Source: Acidobacteriota bacterium (GTDB lineage Bacteria > Acidobacteriota > Blastocatellia > Pyrinomonadales > Pyrinomonadaceae). Taken from it: 64,000 bases of DNA. Positions 26,654 to 35,533 of the stretch are shown piece by piece. A program made the position numbers and the translations under genes. The stretch spans positions 310,001 through 374,000 of the forward strand of contig JAHBSL010000001.1 in NCBI GenBank assembly GCA_019639135.1, in the 5' to 3' direction. Every line of letters starts with the position of its first letter. The first letter of the stretch is position 1. The notes beneath the pieces were generated by a model that made no database searches, was not told the origin of the DNA, and saw only the letters and a list, made by a program, of their open reading frames with translations.

Positions 26654-28570
26654 ATGAGTAAAGTGCAATCGCTAAAGTCGCTTATAGTTTTCGCCTGCAT
26701 GATGCTGGTTTTTTCCGGCCCACAGGCGATCTTTGCCCAAAATAATGGCCCGAAGCCGCTGCCTCCGGGAATGAAGGGAGCAAACGTCAATGACCCTCGT
26801 GCAAAGCTTTCGCCCGGGCTTTTTGACGCCGGCGAGGCTGCCTTAGGAATAAAGCATGTTTCGTTGCTGAAAAAGCCTGCGGCATTCGATCTCGGTATCG
26901 ACCCCGAAGGCCCGAAGATCGGAACGGCCCTGAATGCTCTAGGCATTCCCGACCCGAGAATGGTGCCTGTTCAGATGCGGCTGTCATTCGCCGGGCTCGC
27001 CTTTGCCAATTCGGACATAGCATTCCAAGGCAATCGGCTTTTCCTCGGAAATTTCTACGGCGTCAATATTTACGACATCTCGAACCCGACGGACACCAAA
27101 CTCTTGACTTCAATGGTTTGTCCCGGCGGGCAAGGCGACGTCTCGGTCCATAAAAACCTGATGTTCATGTCGGTCGAAATGCCGAATGGCCGACTCGATT
27201 GCGGAGAGCAAGGCTTCCCCGCCACCGGTGCCCCGGGCGGAGATGGCCCGCCGGCGGCAAACAAGGACCGCTTCCGCGGCGTTCGAATTTTCGACATTAG
27301 CGATATCTCAAGCCCGAAACAGGTTGGTGCGGTCCAAACGTGCCGCGGTTCGCATACACACACTCTGGTCGTCGATCCCAAGGACAAGGAGAACGTTTAC
27401 ATTTACGTCTCGGGAACGTCGTTCGTCCGCCCCGGCGAGGAACTCGAAGGCTGTTCAGGCGGCCCGCCCGATAAGGACCCGAACACTGCACTTTTCCGGA
27501 TCGAGGTGATCAAGGTGCCGCTCAAGGCTCCACAGGATTCAAAGGTCGTAAACGCACCGCGCATTTTCGGCGACCCGAAGACCGGAGCGATCAATGCACT
27601 AAACGATGGCGGTTCGCACGAGTCGCAGGGCCGTCCGCAGGAAACGAATCAGTGCCACGACATTACGGTCTATTCCGAGATCGGCCTTGCCGCCGGAGCT
27701 TGTGCCGGCAACGGAATTCTCCTTGATATCAAGGACCCGGCAAACCCGAAGCGTGTCGAAGCGGTCAATGATCCGAATTATGCTTATTGGCATTCGGCCT
27801 CTTTCTCTAACGACGGCAAAAAGGTCGTCTTTACCGACGAATGGGGCGGCGGTATGGGCCCGCGTTGCCGTGAAAACGATCCGGACAAATGGGGTGCCAA
27901 CGCCATTTTCCACCTAAACGGCACAAAACTCGAGTTCAAGAACTACTACAAGCTGCCAGCGGCGCAAAGTTCGACCGAGAATTGTGTTGCGCATAACGGC
28001 TCGCTCGTACCTGTTCCCGGCCGCGACATCAAGGTCCAGGCCTGGTATCAAGGCGGCATTTCCTTGATGGACTTCACGGACGCAGCGAATCCGGTCGAGA
28101 TCGGCTACTTCGATCGCGGGCCGATCGACAGCAAGATGCTCGTCATGGGCGGATCGTGGTCGGCATATTGGTACAATGGCCGAATCTACTCATCTGAGAT
28201 CGCTCGTGGGCTCGATATATTTGAGTTAACGCCGACCGACCACCTGACACAGAACGAGATCGATGCCGCTAATCTTGTTCGGTTTGACGTGCTGAACGTC
28301 CAGAACCAGGAGCGTTATGATTGGCCGCGGAAGCTGGTCGTAGCGAAGGCCTACGTCGATCAGCTCGAGCGTTCAAAGGCGATAAGTACTGCTCAGATCG
28401 CAGAACTTCGGGAAGCAATCGAAACCGCAGAGAATTCGAAACTCGATAAGAAGTCAAAGTCCCGATTGAAGAACCTGGCTTCATCGTTACAAAAGGTGCA
28501 GGGTGCTGATGAAGCGAACTCGGGCCGCATCCGCGCACTTGCGGACATCCTGAAAAATCCCTCGGTCTAA
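26654..28570 (+). CDS. LVIVD-repeat beta-propeller exported protein
   Basis: A 638-residue secreted protein with signal peptide (IVFACMMLVFSGPQAIFAQ). The body is a beta-propeller built from LVIVD-type blades, for example LFLGNFYGVNIYDISNPTDTK, FRGVRIFDISDISSPKQVG and ISLMDFTDAANPVEIGYFD, each with a D-I-S/T-x-P core. Several cysteines (VQTCRGSHTH, NQCHDI, ENCVAHNG) lie next to histidines in loops. The last 80 residues are a charged helical tail. Paired with a DUF305 gene, it is likely a periplasmic or surface protein, perhaps metal-related. No enzymatic activity can be assigned. Confidence 0.82.
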   Translation: MSKVQSLKSLIVFACMMLVFSGPQAIFAQNNGPKPLPPGMKGANVNDPRAKLSPGLFDAGEAALGIKHVSLLKKPAAFDLGIDPEGPKIGTALNALGIPDPRMVPVQMRLSFAGLAFANSDIAFQGNRLFLGNFYGVNIYDISNPTDTKLLTSMVCPGGQGDVSVHKNLMFMSVEMPNGRLDCGEQGFPATGAPGGDGPPAANKDRFRGVRIFDISDISSPKQVGAVQTCRGSHTHTLVVDPKDKENVYIYVSGTSFVRPGEELEGCSGGPPDKDPNTALFRIEVIKVPLKAPQDSKVVNAPRIFGDPKTGAINALNDGGSHESQGRPQETNQCHDITVYSEIGLAAGACAGNGILLDIKDPANPKRVEAVNDPNYAYWHSASFSNDGKKVVFTDEWGGGMGPRCRENDPDKWGANAIFHLNGTKLEFKNYYKLPAAQSSTENCVAHNGSLVPVPGRDIKVQAWYQGGISLMDFTDAANPVEIGYFDRGPIDSKMLVMGGSWSAYWYNGRIYSSEIARGLDIFELTPTDHLTQNEIDAANLVRFDVLNVQNQERYDWPRKLVVAKAYVDQLERSKAISTAQIAELREAIETAENSKLDKKSKSRLKNLASSLQKVQGADEANSGRIRALADILKNPSV

Positions 28571-28592
28571 TGATATAAGTCGTGGTTGGTGT

Positions 28593-28626
28593 AAAGGGCT
28601 GTCGTCATCGGCGGCCCTTTCGCTTT
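28593..28626 (+). terminator. Putative terminator after the LVIVD gene
   Basis: The stem AAAGGGC/GCCCTTT (28593-28599 with 28614-28620) encloses an inner CG/CG pair and is followed by CGCTTTT. It lies between convergent genes, 22 bp after the LVIVD stop. The T-run is interrupted, so strength is uncertain. Confidence 0.6.
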
Positions 28627-28652
28627 TGGGATGACGCCGGTTCGAGCAAATC

Positions 28653-29906
28653 TTAGTCTTTTGTTCTTTGAAGATCGGCGATCACCGCATGTGCGGCCCG
28701 TTTACCTGAGACCATCGCCCCTTGGATCGATGCATTGTAAATATGGTCGCCGCAAACGTATAGGCCGGGCCTCACCCTAACTTCCCTTTGCGGCGGCGTG
28801 AGAGCAGGCGGCACTTGGGACGGAAGTGCGTATTCGATCTTGTAGGTTGCCAGATGCTTCCAGCCCTTCACCTCTTCGCCAAACCAATCGGTAAGCTGTG
28901 AAACTACTCTATCCATTAGCGCTGACCCATCGTGGCCGGTCCCGATGACGGTGATCGAAGCGAGGTCGGTGCCTTCGGGGCCGTAGCTTGAGGCAATACG
29001 AGTTGGGAAACACAAGTTGTTGATCGGGCCGGAGCCGTCTCCATTCAAAATGAGGACAGCGTCGGTCAGCGGTGCAAGCGGCACCGAAAAATAAATGCAG
29101 GTAACGCCGACGCCTTTCGGAGCTTCCGGCTTCCCCAGAAGCTTTGCTGCGGCCGGTGCATCCGTTGCGATAACGGTTGCGGACGCTTCGATCACTTCGC
29201 CGCTTTCGAGAGTTACAATGCCGTCGCCAACGCTCGCCACTTTTGTGTTCAATCGCAGGCTCGAGCCCGGAAGCTTTTCGGCCAGAGCCCGCGGGATGGC
29301 CTCCATTCCTTCCGCGGGCAGGCAAGCACTTCCCATCGAGAACATCCAGAAAACAAAATCGAACATCCGGCTTGAGGTCTTCAGTTCCCTTTCGAGAAAT
29401 ATGCCGCCGAGAAAAGGCCGGAAGAACCGCTCGATCAGCGAATCGGTAAAACCCGCCGCCTTGAGCCGTTCGAGCGTTGTGATCTCCTCTCGTTCAAAGA
29501 GTTTTTCGGCCGCGTCTTTCAAAACATCTGCGCGGATCAGGCTGACCCGGAGCTTATCAAAGAGGGTGCCGATCGGCGTGAAGACCGTTGGGATCGCCGC
29601 AAGCGGCCGTCGAAAGGGATCCGTTACGGAATGGAACTCGCCCTTGTAACGAACAAGTGCACCCGGCTCGAACTTTTGAAGCTTGAGTTTGTCCAGGTCG
29701 ATCCGCCGTTTCACTTCCGGATAGCTGTCAAGAAGTACCTGGAAACCGCGGTCGAGCTTAAAGCCGTCAACAACATCCGTCTTTACCCGTCCGCCAACTC
29801 GGTCAGACGATTCAAGAATGAGTAATTCGCGTCCGGCTTCCTGCAGATCCAAAGCACAGCACAGTCCGGCTAGCCCGGCCCCGATGATAACGATAGGTTT
29901 CGTCAT
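28653..29906 (-). CDS. FAD-dependent amine oxidase-like/protoporphyrinogen oxidase-like oxidoreductase
   Basis: A 417-residue flavoprotein. The dinucleotide fold PIVIIGAGLAGLCCALDLQEAG (residues 4-25) is followed by the DRVGGRVKTD motif of the amine oxidase/phytoene desaturase superfamily, and a C-terminal FAD contact, GLYVCGDHIYNASIQGAMVSGKRAA. No signal peptide. Homologues are often annotated simply as NAD(P)/FAD-dependent oxidoreductase. Substrate not predictable; it stands alone between convergent and divergent neighbours. Confidence 0.82.
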   Translation of the reverse strand: MTKPIVIIGAGLAGLCCALDLQEAGRELLILESSDRVGGRVKTDVVDGFKLDRGFQVLLDSYPEVKRRIDLDKLKLQKFEPGALVRYKGEFHSVTDPFRRPLAAIPTVFTPIGTLFDKLRVSLIRADVLKDAAEKLFEREEITTLERLKAAGFTDSLIERFFRPFLGGIFLERELKTSSRMFDFVFWMFSMGSACLPAEGMEAIPRALAEKLPGSSLRLNTKVASVGDGIVTLESGEVIEASATVIATDAPAAAKLLGKPEAPKGVGVTCIYFSVPLAPLTDAVLILNGDGSGPINNLCFPTRIASSYGPEGTDLASITVIGTGHDGSALMDRVVSQLTDWFGEEVKGWKHLATYKIEYALPSQVPPALTPPQREVRVRPGLYVCGDHIYNASIQGAMVSGKRAAHAVIADLQRTKD

Positions 29907-30097
29907 AGCAGAACTAAATCACTGTCCAAAAACCGTGCGCTTTCCGCGACAATGAACCGGCCATCACGTCTTTCGCATTCAAAGCCCAAAGTGTTTCATT
30001 TCGTGCAACTTTTCTTTTTTGGACGACTCGCTTACGATTATCCTACTCGCCGTCGCGGGAAGCTAACTATCTAAACCATTTTTTCCTGGACCATCCA

Positions 30098-30988
30098 ATG
30101 CAACCTCTCCAGCAACTCTTTCCGCTGCTCATTGAGCCGATCTGGCTCCCGGCCATTGTGATCTTTGTATTCGGCGCCGCAGTTGGCAGCTTTTTGAACG
30201 TCGTTATCCATCGTGTTCCGAACGAGCAATCGATCGTCTTCCCGAATTCGGCGTGTCCCAAGTGTTCCACCGCGATCAGGCCTTACGACAATATACCTAT
30301 TCTCAGTTGGCTGATCCTTGGGGGAAAATGCCGAAGCTGCAAAGCTCCGATCTCGGTGCGTTATCCGGCGGTGGAACTTCTGAATGCTCTTCTCTGGCTC
30401 GGCACTTTTTTTTACTTTGGGCTAAATGCATTTCTCCCGGTCGCATTGGTTTTCGTAACGGTCACGGTCGTATTGGTGTTCATCGACGCCGAGCACATGA
30501 TCCTGCCGAACGTGATCACCTATCCCTTCCTTGTATTCGCGGTTCTCGTTCGCATCGCTTTTCCTCTGATGGCTGGCAATAGCTTTTTTCCCGATACCTT
30601 GGCCTATCCGCTAACAGGCCTCGCGGGACAGCATCCGGTGCTCGTTTCGCTAGCCGGGGCAGTTCTCGGAGCGCTTGCGGGCGGCGGCATTCTTTGGGGG
30701 ATCGGCGAGGCATGGAAGCGTCTTCGCGGTGTTGAGGCGATGGGGCTCGGCGATGTGAAGATGATGCTTGGCTATGGTGCCTTGCTTGGTTGGCGGCTTG
30801 CGTTCCTTTCGATCTTTATTGCGGCATTCGCAGGGGCGGTTGCCGGGATCGGGATGATGCTTATCAAACGTGATCGGAACTTTCAGGCACAAATTCCGTT
30901 CGGTATATTTCTTGGGATCGGTTCTATCGCTGCACTTTTTTTCGGCGAAACGATCGTCTCTTGGTATCTCGGCCAGTTCGCGTACTAG
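30098..30988 (+). CDS. pilD: Type IV prepilin peptidase / N-methyltransferase (A24 family)
   Basis: A 296-residue membrane aspartic peptidase. The N-terminal methyltransferase part has GSFLNVVIHRVP and two Cys pairs (CPKCSTAI and CRSCKAP) that bind zinc. The peptidase part has the two catalytic aspartates, FIDAEHMILPN and MGLGDVKMM (GxGD motif). About eight membrane helices. It cleaves and methylates type IV pilins or type II secretion pseudopilins; no pilin genes are in this window. Divergent from the FAD oxidoreductase across a 191-bp gap. Confidence 0.93.
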   Translation: MQPLQQLFPLLIEPIWLPAIVIFVFGAAVGSFLNVVIHRVPNEQSIVFPNSACPKCSTAIRPYDNIPILSWLILGGKCRSCKAPISVRYPAVELLNALLWLGTFFYFGLNAFLPVALVFVTVTVVLVFIDAEHMILPNVITYPFLVFAVLVRIAFPLMAGNSFFPDTLAYPLTGLAGQHPVLVSLAGAVLGALAGGGILWGIGEAWKRLRGVEAMGLGDVKMMLGYGALLGWRLAFLSIFIAAFAGAVAGIGMMLIKRDRNFQAQIPFGIFLGIGSIAALFFGETIVSWYLGQFAY

Positions 30989-30994
30989 TTTGCT

Positions 30995-31291
30995 TTAGGC
31001 AGGCCGCTTTGCTGCTTGTTCGAAGCACTCGGCCGAACAGAACATTGGGCCGTTCCCGACCTTTCGCATCTTCGATTCCGGCTGCCAGTTGCCGCACGTC
31101 ATACATCTCGCAAGTTTGCCGCCGGCTTGATCCTCGACCTTCCCGAGATGCTGGTCCGGAAACTTGCCCGCGCGAAGCTCTTTTACCGCTTTCCAAACAC
31201 CATATGCGGTTCGGAGTTGTTTACGATATCGGAATGCGGACAGCGCGAAGAGTATCGCGATGACGCCGAGAATAATTAGGGCCTCTCTCAT
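30995..31291 (-). CDS. Small membrane-anchored zinc-ribbon protein
   Basis: A 98-residue protein with one N-terminal membrane helix (ALIILGVIAILFALSAF), a basic linker and a C-terminal knuckle ARCMTCGNWQPESKMRKVGNGPMFCSAECFEQ, whose CMTC and FCSAEC pairs could hold one zinc. The start overlaps the TPR gene's stop as ATGA (31288-31291), so they are coupled. No named family is recognised; it may be an assembly or regulatory partner of the TPR protein. Confidence 0.65.
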   Translation of the reverse strand: MREALIILGVIAILFALSAFRYRKQLRTAYGVWKAVKELRAGKFPDQHLGKVEDQAGGKLARCMTCGNWQPESKMRKVGNGPMFCSAECFEQAAKRPA

Positions 31292-32028
31292 TTTGGGGTC
31301 GTCGGCGGCTGCAGGAGAAGTTCTTCAAGCTCTTTGATGACCGGGCTGGCGGGATTCACCGAACGCAAACGTTTCAGCGTCTCAATGGCAAGATCTCCCT
31401 GCCCCGCTTGCCAATATGCCCGCGTCAGGAACTGTAGGGCTTTTTCCTGTTTTGGATTGTCCTTCAATGCGGCCTCAAACTCCTTGATAGCATTTCTATT
31501 GTCCGGCGGTGTTTGAAGAAAGTATGTCAAAGCATAATCGGTCCGCACATCTACATCATTCGGCCGGGCATCGAGCGCCATCTTGTAATACCTGCGGGCA
31601 CTCTCGAAGGGCTCGTTCTTCTTCTCAAAATAACCGATGTCGAAATTTGCGTTCCCCAATGCGACCTTGATCTGGTAGTCACCGGGATTCAACTTCAACG
31701 CGCGTTCAAGCAAGCGAGCCGATTCCCGCAGAAGAGCCGTGTCCTGCTGCATCGCGGAGTACCTATAGAGAGCAAGGCCAAGATCCCGTTGAAAAGCAAA
31801 ATTCTCCGGGCTCGCGTCCGCTTCGGCGATCTTGGCTCGAATTTCTTCATTCGATAGGGTTTGCGCGTTCGAATTACTGTTTGCGGCAGCGGGATCGGAA
31901 CCGATCTTTTCGACCTGATTTCGCAGCGATGCCACCTCGGACCTATTCAGCGCATTCGCTACCAGGAATCCTCCGATGAAACTGAGGATCACTGAAAATA
32001 CGGATATGGCAATATACGCTTTCGGCAT
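31288..32028 (-). CDS. Membrane-anchored TPR-repeat protein
   Basis: A 246-residue protein with one N-terminal membrane helix (IAISVFSVILSFIGGFLVANAL), a low-complexity linker and a run of tetratricopeptide repeats (about residues 75-225), for example LERALKLNPGDYQIKVALGNANFDIGY and YYKMALDARPNDVDVRTDYALTYF. ATG at 32028 is chosen because the longer frame would read through the terminator and the ribbon-helix-helix gene. It resembles NrfG/CcmH-type or generic scaffold TPR proteins. It shares an operon with the zinc-ribbon protein. Confidence 0.8.
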   Translation of the reverse strand: MPKAYIAISVFSVILSFIGGFLVANALNRSEVASLRNQVEKIGSDPAAANSNSNAQTLSNEEIRAKIAEADASPENFAFQRDLGLALYRYSAMQQDTALLRESARLLERALKLNPGDYQIKVALGNANFDIGYFEKKNEPFESARRYYKMALDARPNDVDVRTDYALTYFLQTPPDNRNAIKEFEAALKDNPKQEKALQFLTRAYWQAGQGDLAIETLKRLRSVNPASPVIKELEELLLQPPTTPK

Positions 32029-32060
32029 TATTTTCAATCGTATCAAACCTTTCAGGACAA

Positions 32061-32092
32061 AATAAAAGCGGCTGCCCGATTCCGACAGCCGC
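32061..32092 (-). terminator. Terminator of the ribbon-helix-helix gene
   Basis: Read on the minus strand, the stem GCGGCTG/CAGCCGC (arms at 32086-32092 and 32068-32074) is followed by TTTTATT. It lies 15 bp after the regulator stop and separates it from the TPR gene. Confidence 0.85.
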
Positions 32093-32107
32093 CGCAAAAC
32101 AAAAACT

Positions 32108-32377
32108 CTACTTCTCATCAGGATCCGGTGGAATGTACGGCAGGTCACCGGCGCGCCGCCGGATCGGCGGATCGGTAGCCCTGCGTCGCGGAACCGTCTC
32201 TCCAGCCCGCCGATCGACACTGCCGGCCGGAAGTCCCTTTCCATGAACCGCTTCGACCAGGATACGGGTTATTTCCTGGGAAAGCGTTCTGTGCTCTGCT
32301 GCGGCACGCCGCCGAAGCGATTCCTTGAGTTCATTCGGAACATAGGCTCCGATAAAAACCCCTTTGCGATTAGCCAT
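32108..32377 (-). CDS. Ribbon-helix-helix (Arc/CopG-like) DNA-binding protein
   Basis: An 89-residue protein. Residues 1-45 form the RHH fold: strand KGVFIGAYVP, then helices NELKESLRRRAAAEH and LSQEITRILVEAVHG. The C-terminal 40 residues are basic and proline-rich (RRRATDPPIRRRAGD), probably disordered. ATG at 32377 is used; the frame is open further into the RNase P RNA gene, which cannot be coding. It starts only 40 bp after the 3' end of rnpB on the same strand, with no strong terminator between. It could be an antitoxin-type regulator, but no toxin gene is adjacent. Confidence 0.75.
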   Translation of the reverse strand: MANRKGVFIGAYVPNELKESLRRRAAAEHRTLSQEITRILVEAVHGKGLPAGSVDRRAGETVPRRRATDPPIRRRAGDLPYIPPDPDEK

Positions 32378-32416
32378 AGATTTCTTCGATTCTCCGGTAG
32401 TTAGAAAAGGCCTATT

Positions 32417-32793
32417 GGCGGAACAGCCTGTAAGCCGAATTCTGTATCCGCTAAGCGGATGACGGCCATTCATCTAGGCCGACGGTCACCCGCCGGCTCC
32501 AGCAACCTACCCGGAAACGTCCGCTTTTGGCGATGCGGGCGGGCCGCCCGTAAACGTTTCCCTATTTGGTCTTGCACCGCGAGGAGTTTGCCTGGCCATA
32601 CCTGTTACCAGATATGCCGGTGGGCTCTTACCCCACCGTTTCACCCATAACCTCGAAAGGCTGGTCTGTTCTCTGTTGCACTTGTCGTCACCCGCAATAA
32701 CGGGTGCCCGGACGTTATCCGGCTCGCTGCCCTTCGGTGTTCGGACTTTCCTCCCTAACAAAACTGTTACGGCGGCCGTCCGGCTGTTCCGCC
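32417..32793 (-). ncRNA. rnpB: RNase P RNA (bacterial class A)
   Basis: A 377-nt catalytic RNA that matures tRNA 5' ends. Read on the minus strand, a perfect 12-bp P1 helix joins GGCGGAACAGCC (5' end) to GGCTGTTCCGCC (3' end). The universally conserved GAGGAAAGTCCG lies about 45 nt from the 5' end, and ACAGAATTCGGCTTA lies just before the 3' P1 strand; GTAAGAGCCCACC and GGTAACAGG are also present. This defines both ends well. Open frames across this region are not genes. Confidence 0.97.
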
Positions 32794-32806
32794 TCAGGCA
32801 TTCTGA

Positions 32807-32835
32807 AGTATAGCAAAAATGTTCAACAGTTGTAA
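32807..32835 (-). promoter_or_regulatory. Promoter of rnpB
   Basis: On the minus strand, -35 TTACAA (32835-32830) and -10 TATACT (32812-32807) are spaced by 17 bp, and the -10 is 13 bp before the P1 5' end. Transcription would start a few bases upstream of the mature RNA. Confidence 0.7.
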
Positions 32836-32849
32836 TCCTGCTTTATCTT

Positions 32850-32878
32850 AAAAAAGCCGGAATCTACTTCCAACCGGC
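32850..32878 (-). terminator. Terminator overlapping the end of ptsI
   Basis: On the minus strand GCCGG and CCGGC (32878-32874 and 32860-32856) pair around the ptsI stop region and are followed by six Ts. The hairpin starts inside the last ptsI codons, so it ends that transcript just before the rnpB promoter. Confidence 0.7.
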
Positions 32879-34633
32879 CCCCTGGAGCAGATGTTCCCAT
32901 TTTACCTGGATCTCCTCCCGTATCCGGCTTTCGATCAAACCGGGCGTCGGAAGATTTAAAGACTCTAGGGCAAGGGCTTCGGCCTCTTCGAAAGCGATGG
33001 ATTCGATGACTTGTCGGACCACCTGCAGCGAGTTAGCGTTCATGCTTAGCTCTTCAGCGCCCATTCCGATCAGGAGAGGGACATAAAACGGCGACCCTGC
33101 CATCTCACCGCAAACGGAAACGGGCCGATCTGCTTCCCTTCCAGCGATGATGACATCCCGTACTGTCCGCAAAACCGCAGGATGAAGAGACTGGTACCAA
33201 TTCGCCACATTTTCATTATCGCGGTCCGCAGCAAGCAGATACTGGATAAGGTCATTTGTGCCAAGGCAGAAGAAATCTGCTTCCGAGCTTAGTTCATTCG
33301 CCATAATGGCGGCCGCAGGAACCTCTATCATTATCCCGATCTTCGGTTCACCGATCTCGATGCCGCGTGACCGGAGCGTTCCGCCAACCTCTTGAACGAT
33401 CCCGCGAACGTCCCGAACCTCGCCCGGATCCGAGACCATCGGTAAGACAATATTCAAAGGCCCCTGCGCCGAAGCTCGAAGAAGAGCTTGAAGCTGCCTG
33501 ACAAATTCCTTCCGGTAACTCAAACTAAGACGGATACCCCGTAGCCCGAGGGCCGGGTTTCGTTCGCGATCATCGCTCCTGCCCGAAACCTGCCCGATGC
33601 CGATATCGAACGTCCGAATATTGACACTGTGGCCCGCCGCAGAACGCAAAAGGGTTGTGTAAGCCTCGTATTGCTGCGCTTCGGTCGGATATCTTCCGAA
33701 GCGGCCGATCAGGGATTCCGATCTGAAAAGACCAATGCCGTTAGCACCTGAACGCTTTGCTGCCGCAAACTGGTTAACAGAATCAAGATTTGCACTGAGC
33801 CTGATGACGCGTCCGTCGAGCGTTCGCGCCGGAACGGTCATGTCCTTAGTGAATTTATTCGTGACAGGCTGTCTTCTTTCACGTTCCCTGTAGCTTTTTT
33901 CGGTTTCCGGGTTTGGGTTGAGGACAACTTCACCGCGATAGCCATCGACAATGATACGGTCCCCATTATGCAAGTGCCGAAGAATCTTTCGCAGTCCGGT
34001 TACTGCCGGAATCGAGAACTCACGGGCTAAAATGTATGAGTGAGATGTCCATCCGCCATGTTCTGTGACGATCGCGGCGGGCCTGTAGTCTCCGAGTTCG
34101 ATCAGGGTCGAAGGCCGGATCTCCTTCGCAGCCAGAACGGAACCGACCGGTAACCTCATCGGCGTTCTGCGCCTTTGGCCGAGGGCGGCTTGTATCCGAT
34201 CGGCTATATCCTGAATATCTGCCGCCTTTTCACGAATGTTCGGATCTTCGAGAGAACGGTACCGGATCAAATAGGAATCGGTTATCGTCTTAACCGCCCA
34301 TTCTGCGTTAACCTGATCGATCTCAATAGCTTCCTCAAGGGCTGATAGAAAGCTACGATCTTCAAGCACGAGAATATGTGTGTCCAGGATGCTTTCTGCA
34401 ATCGGATTCAGAGTTCCCTCGGAACGGATCAAACTGCGAATCTGGTTTTTAGCGACCGATAATGCTACGCGCAGCCGCCGAATCTCTTTGGACACGGAGT
34501 CCTTATCGATAGAAACACGGAAGAACTGACGCTTATCGCCGTAGAGTGACACGATCTGCCCGATGGCAATGCCACGTGAAACGGCCCTGCCGGTATATCT
34601 GATCTGGTTTTTTCGTCCGGGTCTGTCGTTCAC
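32864..34633 (-). CDS. ptsI: Phosphoenolpyruvate-protein phosphotransferase (PTS enzyme I)
   Basis: A 589-residue PTS entry enzyme that passes phosphate from PEP to HPr. The phosphohistidine motif is TEHGGWTSHSYILARE (His near residue 193; Trp where Arg is usual in GGRTSH). The C-terminal PEP-binding barrel has GLFRSESL, LPMVSDPGEV, GIMIEVPAAA, DFFCLGTNDLIQYLLAADRDN and VCGEMAGSP with the active-site Cys. Full length with no GAF domain, so PtsI rather than PtsP. No HPr or enzyme II gene is nearby, which suggests a regulatory PTS. Confidence 0.92.
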   Translation of the reverse strand: MNDRPGRKNQIRYTGRAVSRGIAIGQIVSLYGDKRQFFRVSIDKDSVSKEIRRLRVALSVAKNQIRSLIRSEGTLNPIAESILDTHILVLEDRSFLSALEEAIEIDQVNAEWAVKTITDSYLIRYRSLEDPNIREKAADIQDIADRIQAALGQRRRTPMRLPVGSVLAAKEIRPSTLIELGDYRPAAIVTEHGGWTSHSYILAREFSIPAVTGLRKILRHLHNGDRIIVDGYRGEVVLNPNPETEKSYRERERRQPVTNKFTKDMTVPARTLDGRVIRLSANLDSVNQFAAAKRSGANGIGLFRSESLIGRFGRYPTEAQQYEAYTTLLRSAAGHSVNIRTFDIGIGQVSGRSDDRERNPALGLRGIRLSLSYRKEFVRQLQALLRASAQGPLNIVLPMVSDPGEVRDVRGIVQEVGGTLRSRGIEIGEPKIGIMIEVPAAAIMANELSSEADFFCLGTNDLIQYLLAADRDNENVANWYQSLHPAVLRTVRDVIIAGREADRPVSVCGEMAGSPFYVPLLIGMGAEELSMNANSLQVVRQVIESIAFEEAEALALESLNLPTPGLIESRIREEIQVKWEHLLQGAGWK

Positions 34634-34663
34634 ACTACTTCCAACGAAAGCGGATTCCGGAAA

Positions 34664-35533
34664 CTAATCCCCAAAACCGAAACCGCCACCCGATTGCGAC
34701 GGGAAGAAAGGCTTCAACATTCCGGCAAATGCAGCAAGATTTCTTGTCTGGATCAGGATTTCACCCGGACCGGAAAACTCTGCTACAAGGCCTTCGCCGC
34801 TTGCCAAGCTCCGAAAAAATCCTGCTTTAGAGGCTTTTCGGAGGTTATACTGCATATGGCCTTCCCATGCGACAAGATGTCCGGTATCAACAACATAGCC
34901 CTCTCCGGGTGCAAGGACCTTTCGATAGATAGCTCCAAAGGATGAGATGAGCAGCAAGCCGCTGCCGGAGATCTCAAGGAGAAAAAGTCCCTCGCCACCG
35001 AAGAAAGACTTTGCACCCCCAAATTTAGTTTCAACCGTCAAACTTGTGTCGCCTGCAAGATAAGAGCTTGACTGGACCTTGAACTGCTGGTTCCGCATTT
35101 CGATCCCGACAATATCTCCGGGAGTTCCTGGCGCAAGCGAGACCTCGCCGCGACCGCCTTGTGCGGTAAATGTCGAGACGAAAGCGGATTCCCCGCCGAC
35201 GGCCCGCTTAAGCGCGCCAAAAACTCCGCCCTTCATTTGCGATTGAAGGTCAACGTTAGACGACATCGAGACCATTGCCCCGGCCTCGGCATTGATTGAC
35301 TGGCCGGCGTCGAGCTTCACAACGGCCAGAGCGAATGAACCGGCGTGGGCGATCTCCCACGTATAGCCACGCCCCTGGCCGCGGCCGTCCTGATCAAAGT
35401 GGAATGTTTCGTTGGCTCTCGGCGGCGGGGACCCGACCGCACTCGGCGGTTCCGCCGTAACAAGGGTGAATCCGCACGACCCGCAAAATCGCGCATTGGG
35501 AGCGATGTCAGCTGTGCATTTAGGACAATTCAT
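34664..35533 (-). CDS. AIM24/TIGR00266 family protein with N-terminal zinc ribbon
   Basis: A 289-residue protein. Residues 1-22 form a zinc ribbon (CPKC...CGSCG). From about residue 55 an AIM24 (TIGR00266) beta-sandwich follows: FALAVVKLDAGQSINAEAGAMVSMS, LAPGTPGDIVGIEM, GGEGLFLLEISGSG, and GTGHLVAWE-like VDTGHLVAWEGHM. The bacterial role of this family is unknown. It starts one base after the LOG-like gene stop, so they are co-transcribed. Confidence 0.82.
   Translation of the reverse strand: MNCPKCTADIAPNARFCGSCGFTLVTAEPPSAVGSPPPRANETFHFDQDGRGQGRGYTWEIAHAGSFALAVVKLDAGQSINAEAGAMVSMSSNVDLQSQMKGGVFGALKRAVGGESAFVSTFTAQGGRGEVSLAPGTPGDIVGIEMRNQQFKVQSSSYLAGDTSLTVETKFGGAKSFFGGEGLFLLEISGSGLLLISSFGAIYRKVLAPGEGYVVDTGHLVAWEGHMQYNLRKASKAGFFRSLASGEGLVAEFSGPGEILIQTRNLAAFAGMLKPFFPSQSGGGFGFGD

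Noticed and set aside
32507..32761. 84-codon frame on the minus strand
   Set aside because: It lies wholly inside RNase P RNA, which has all conserved blocks and a perfect P1.
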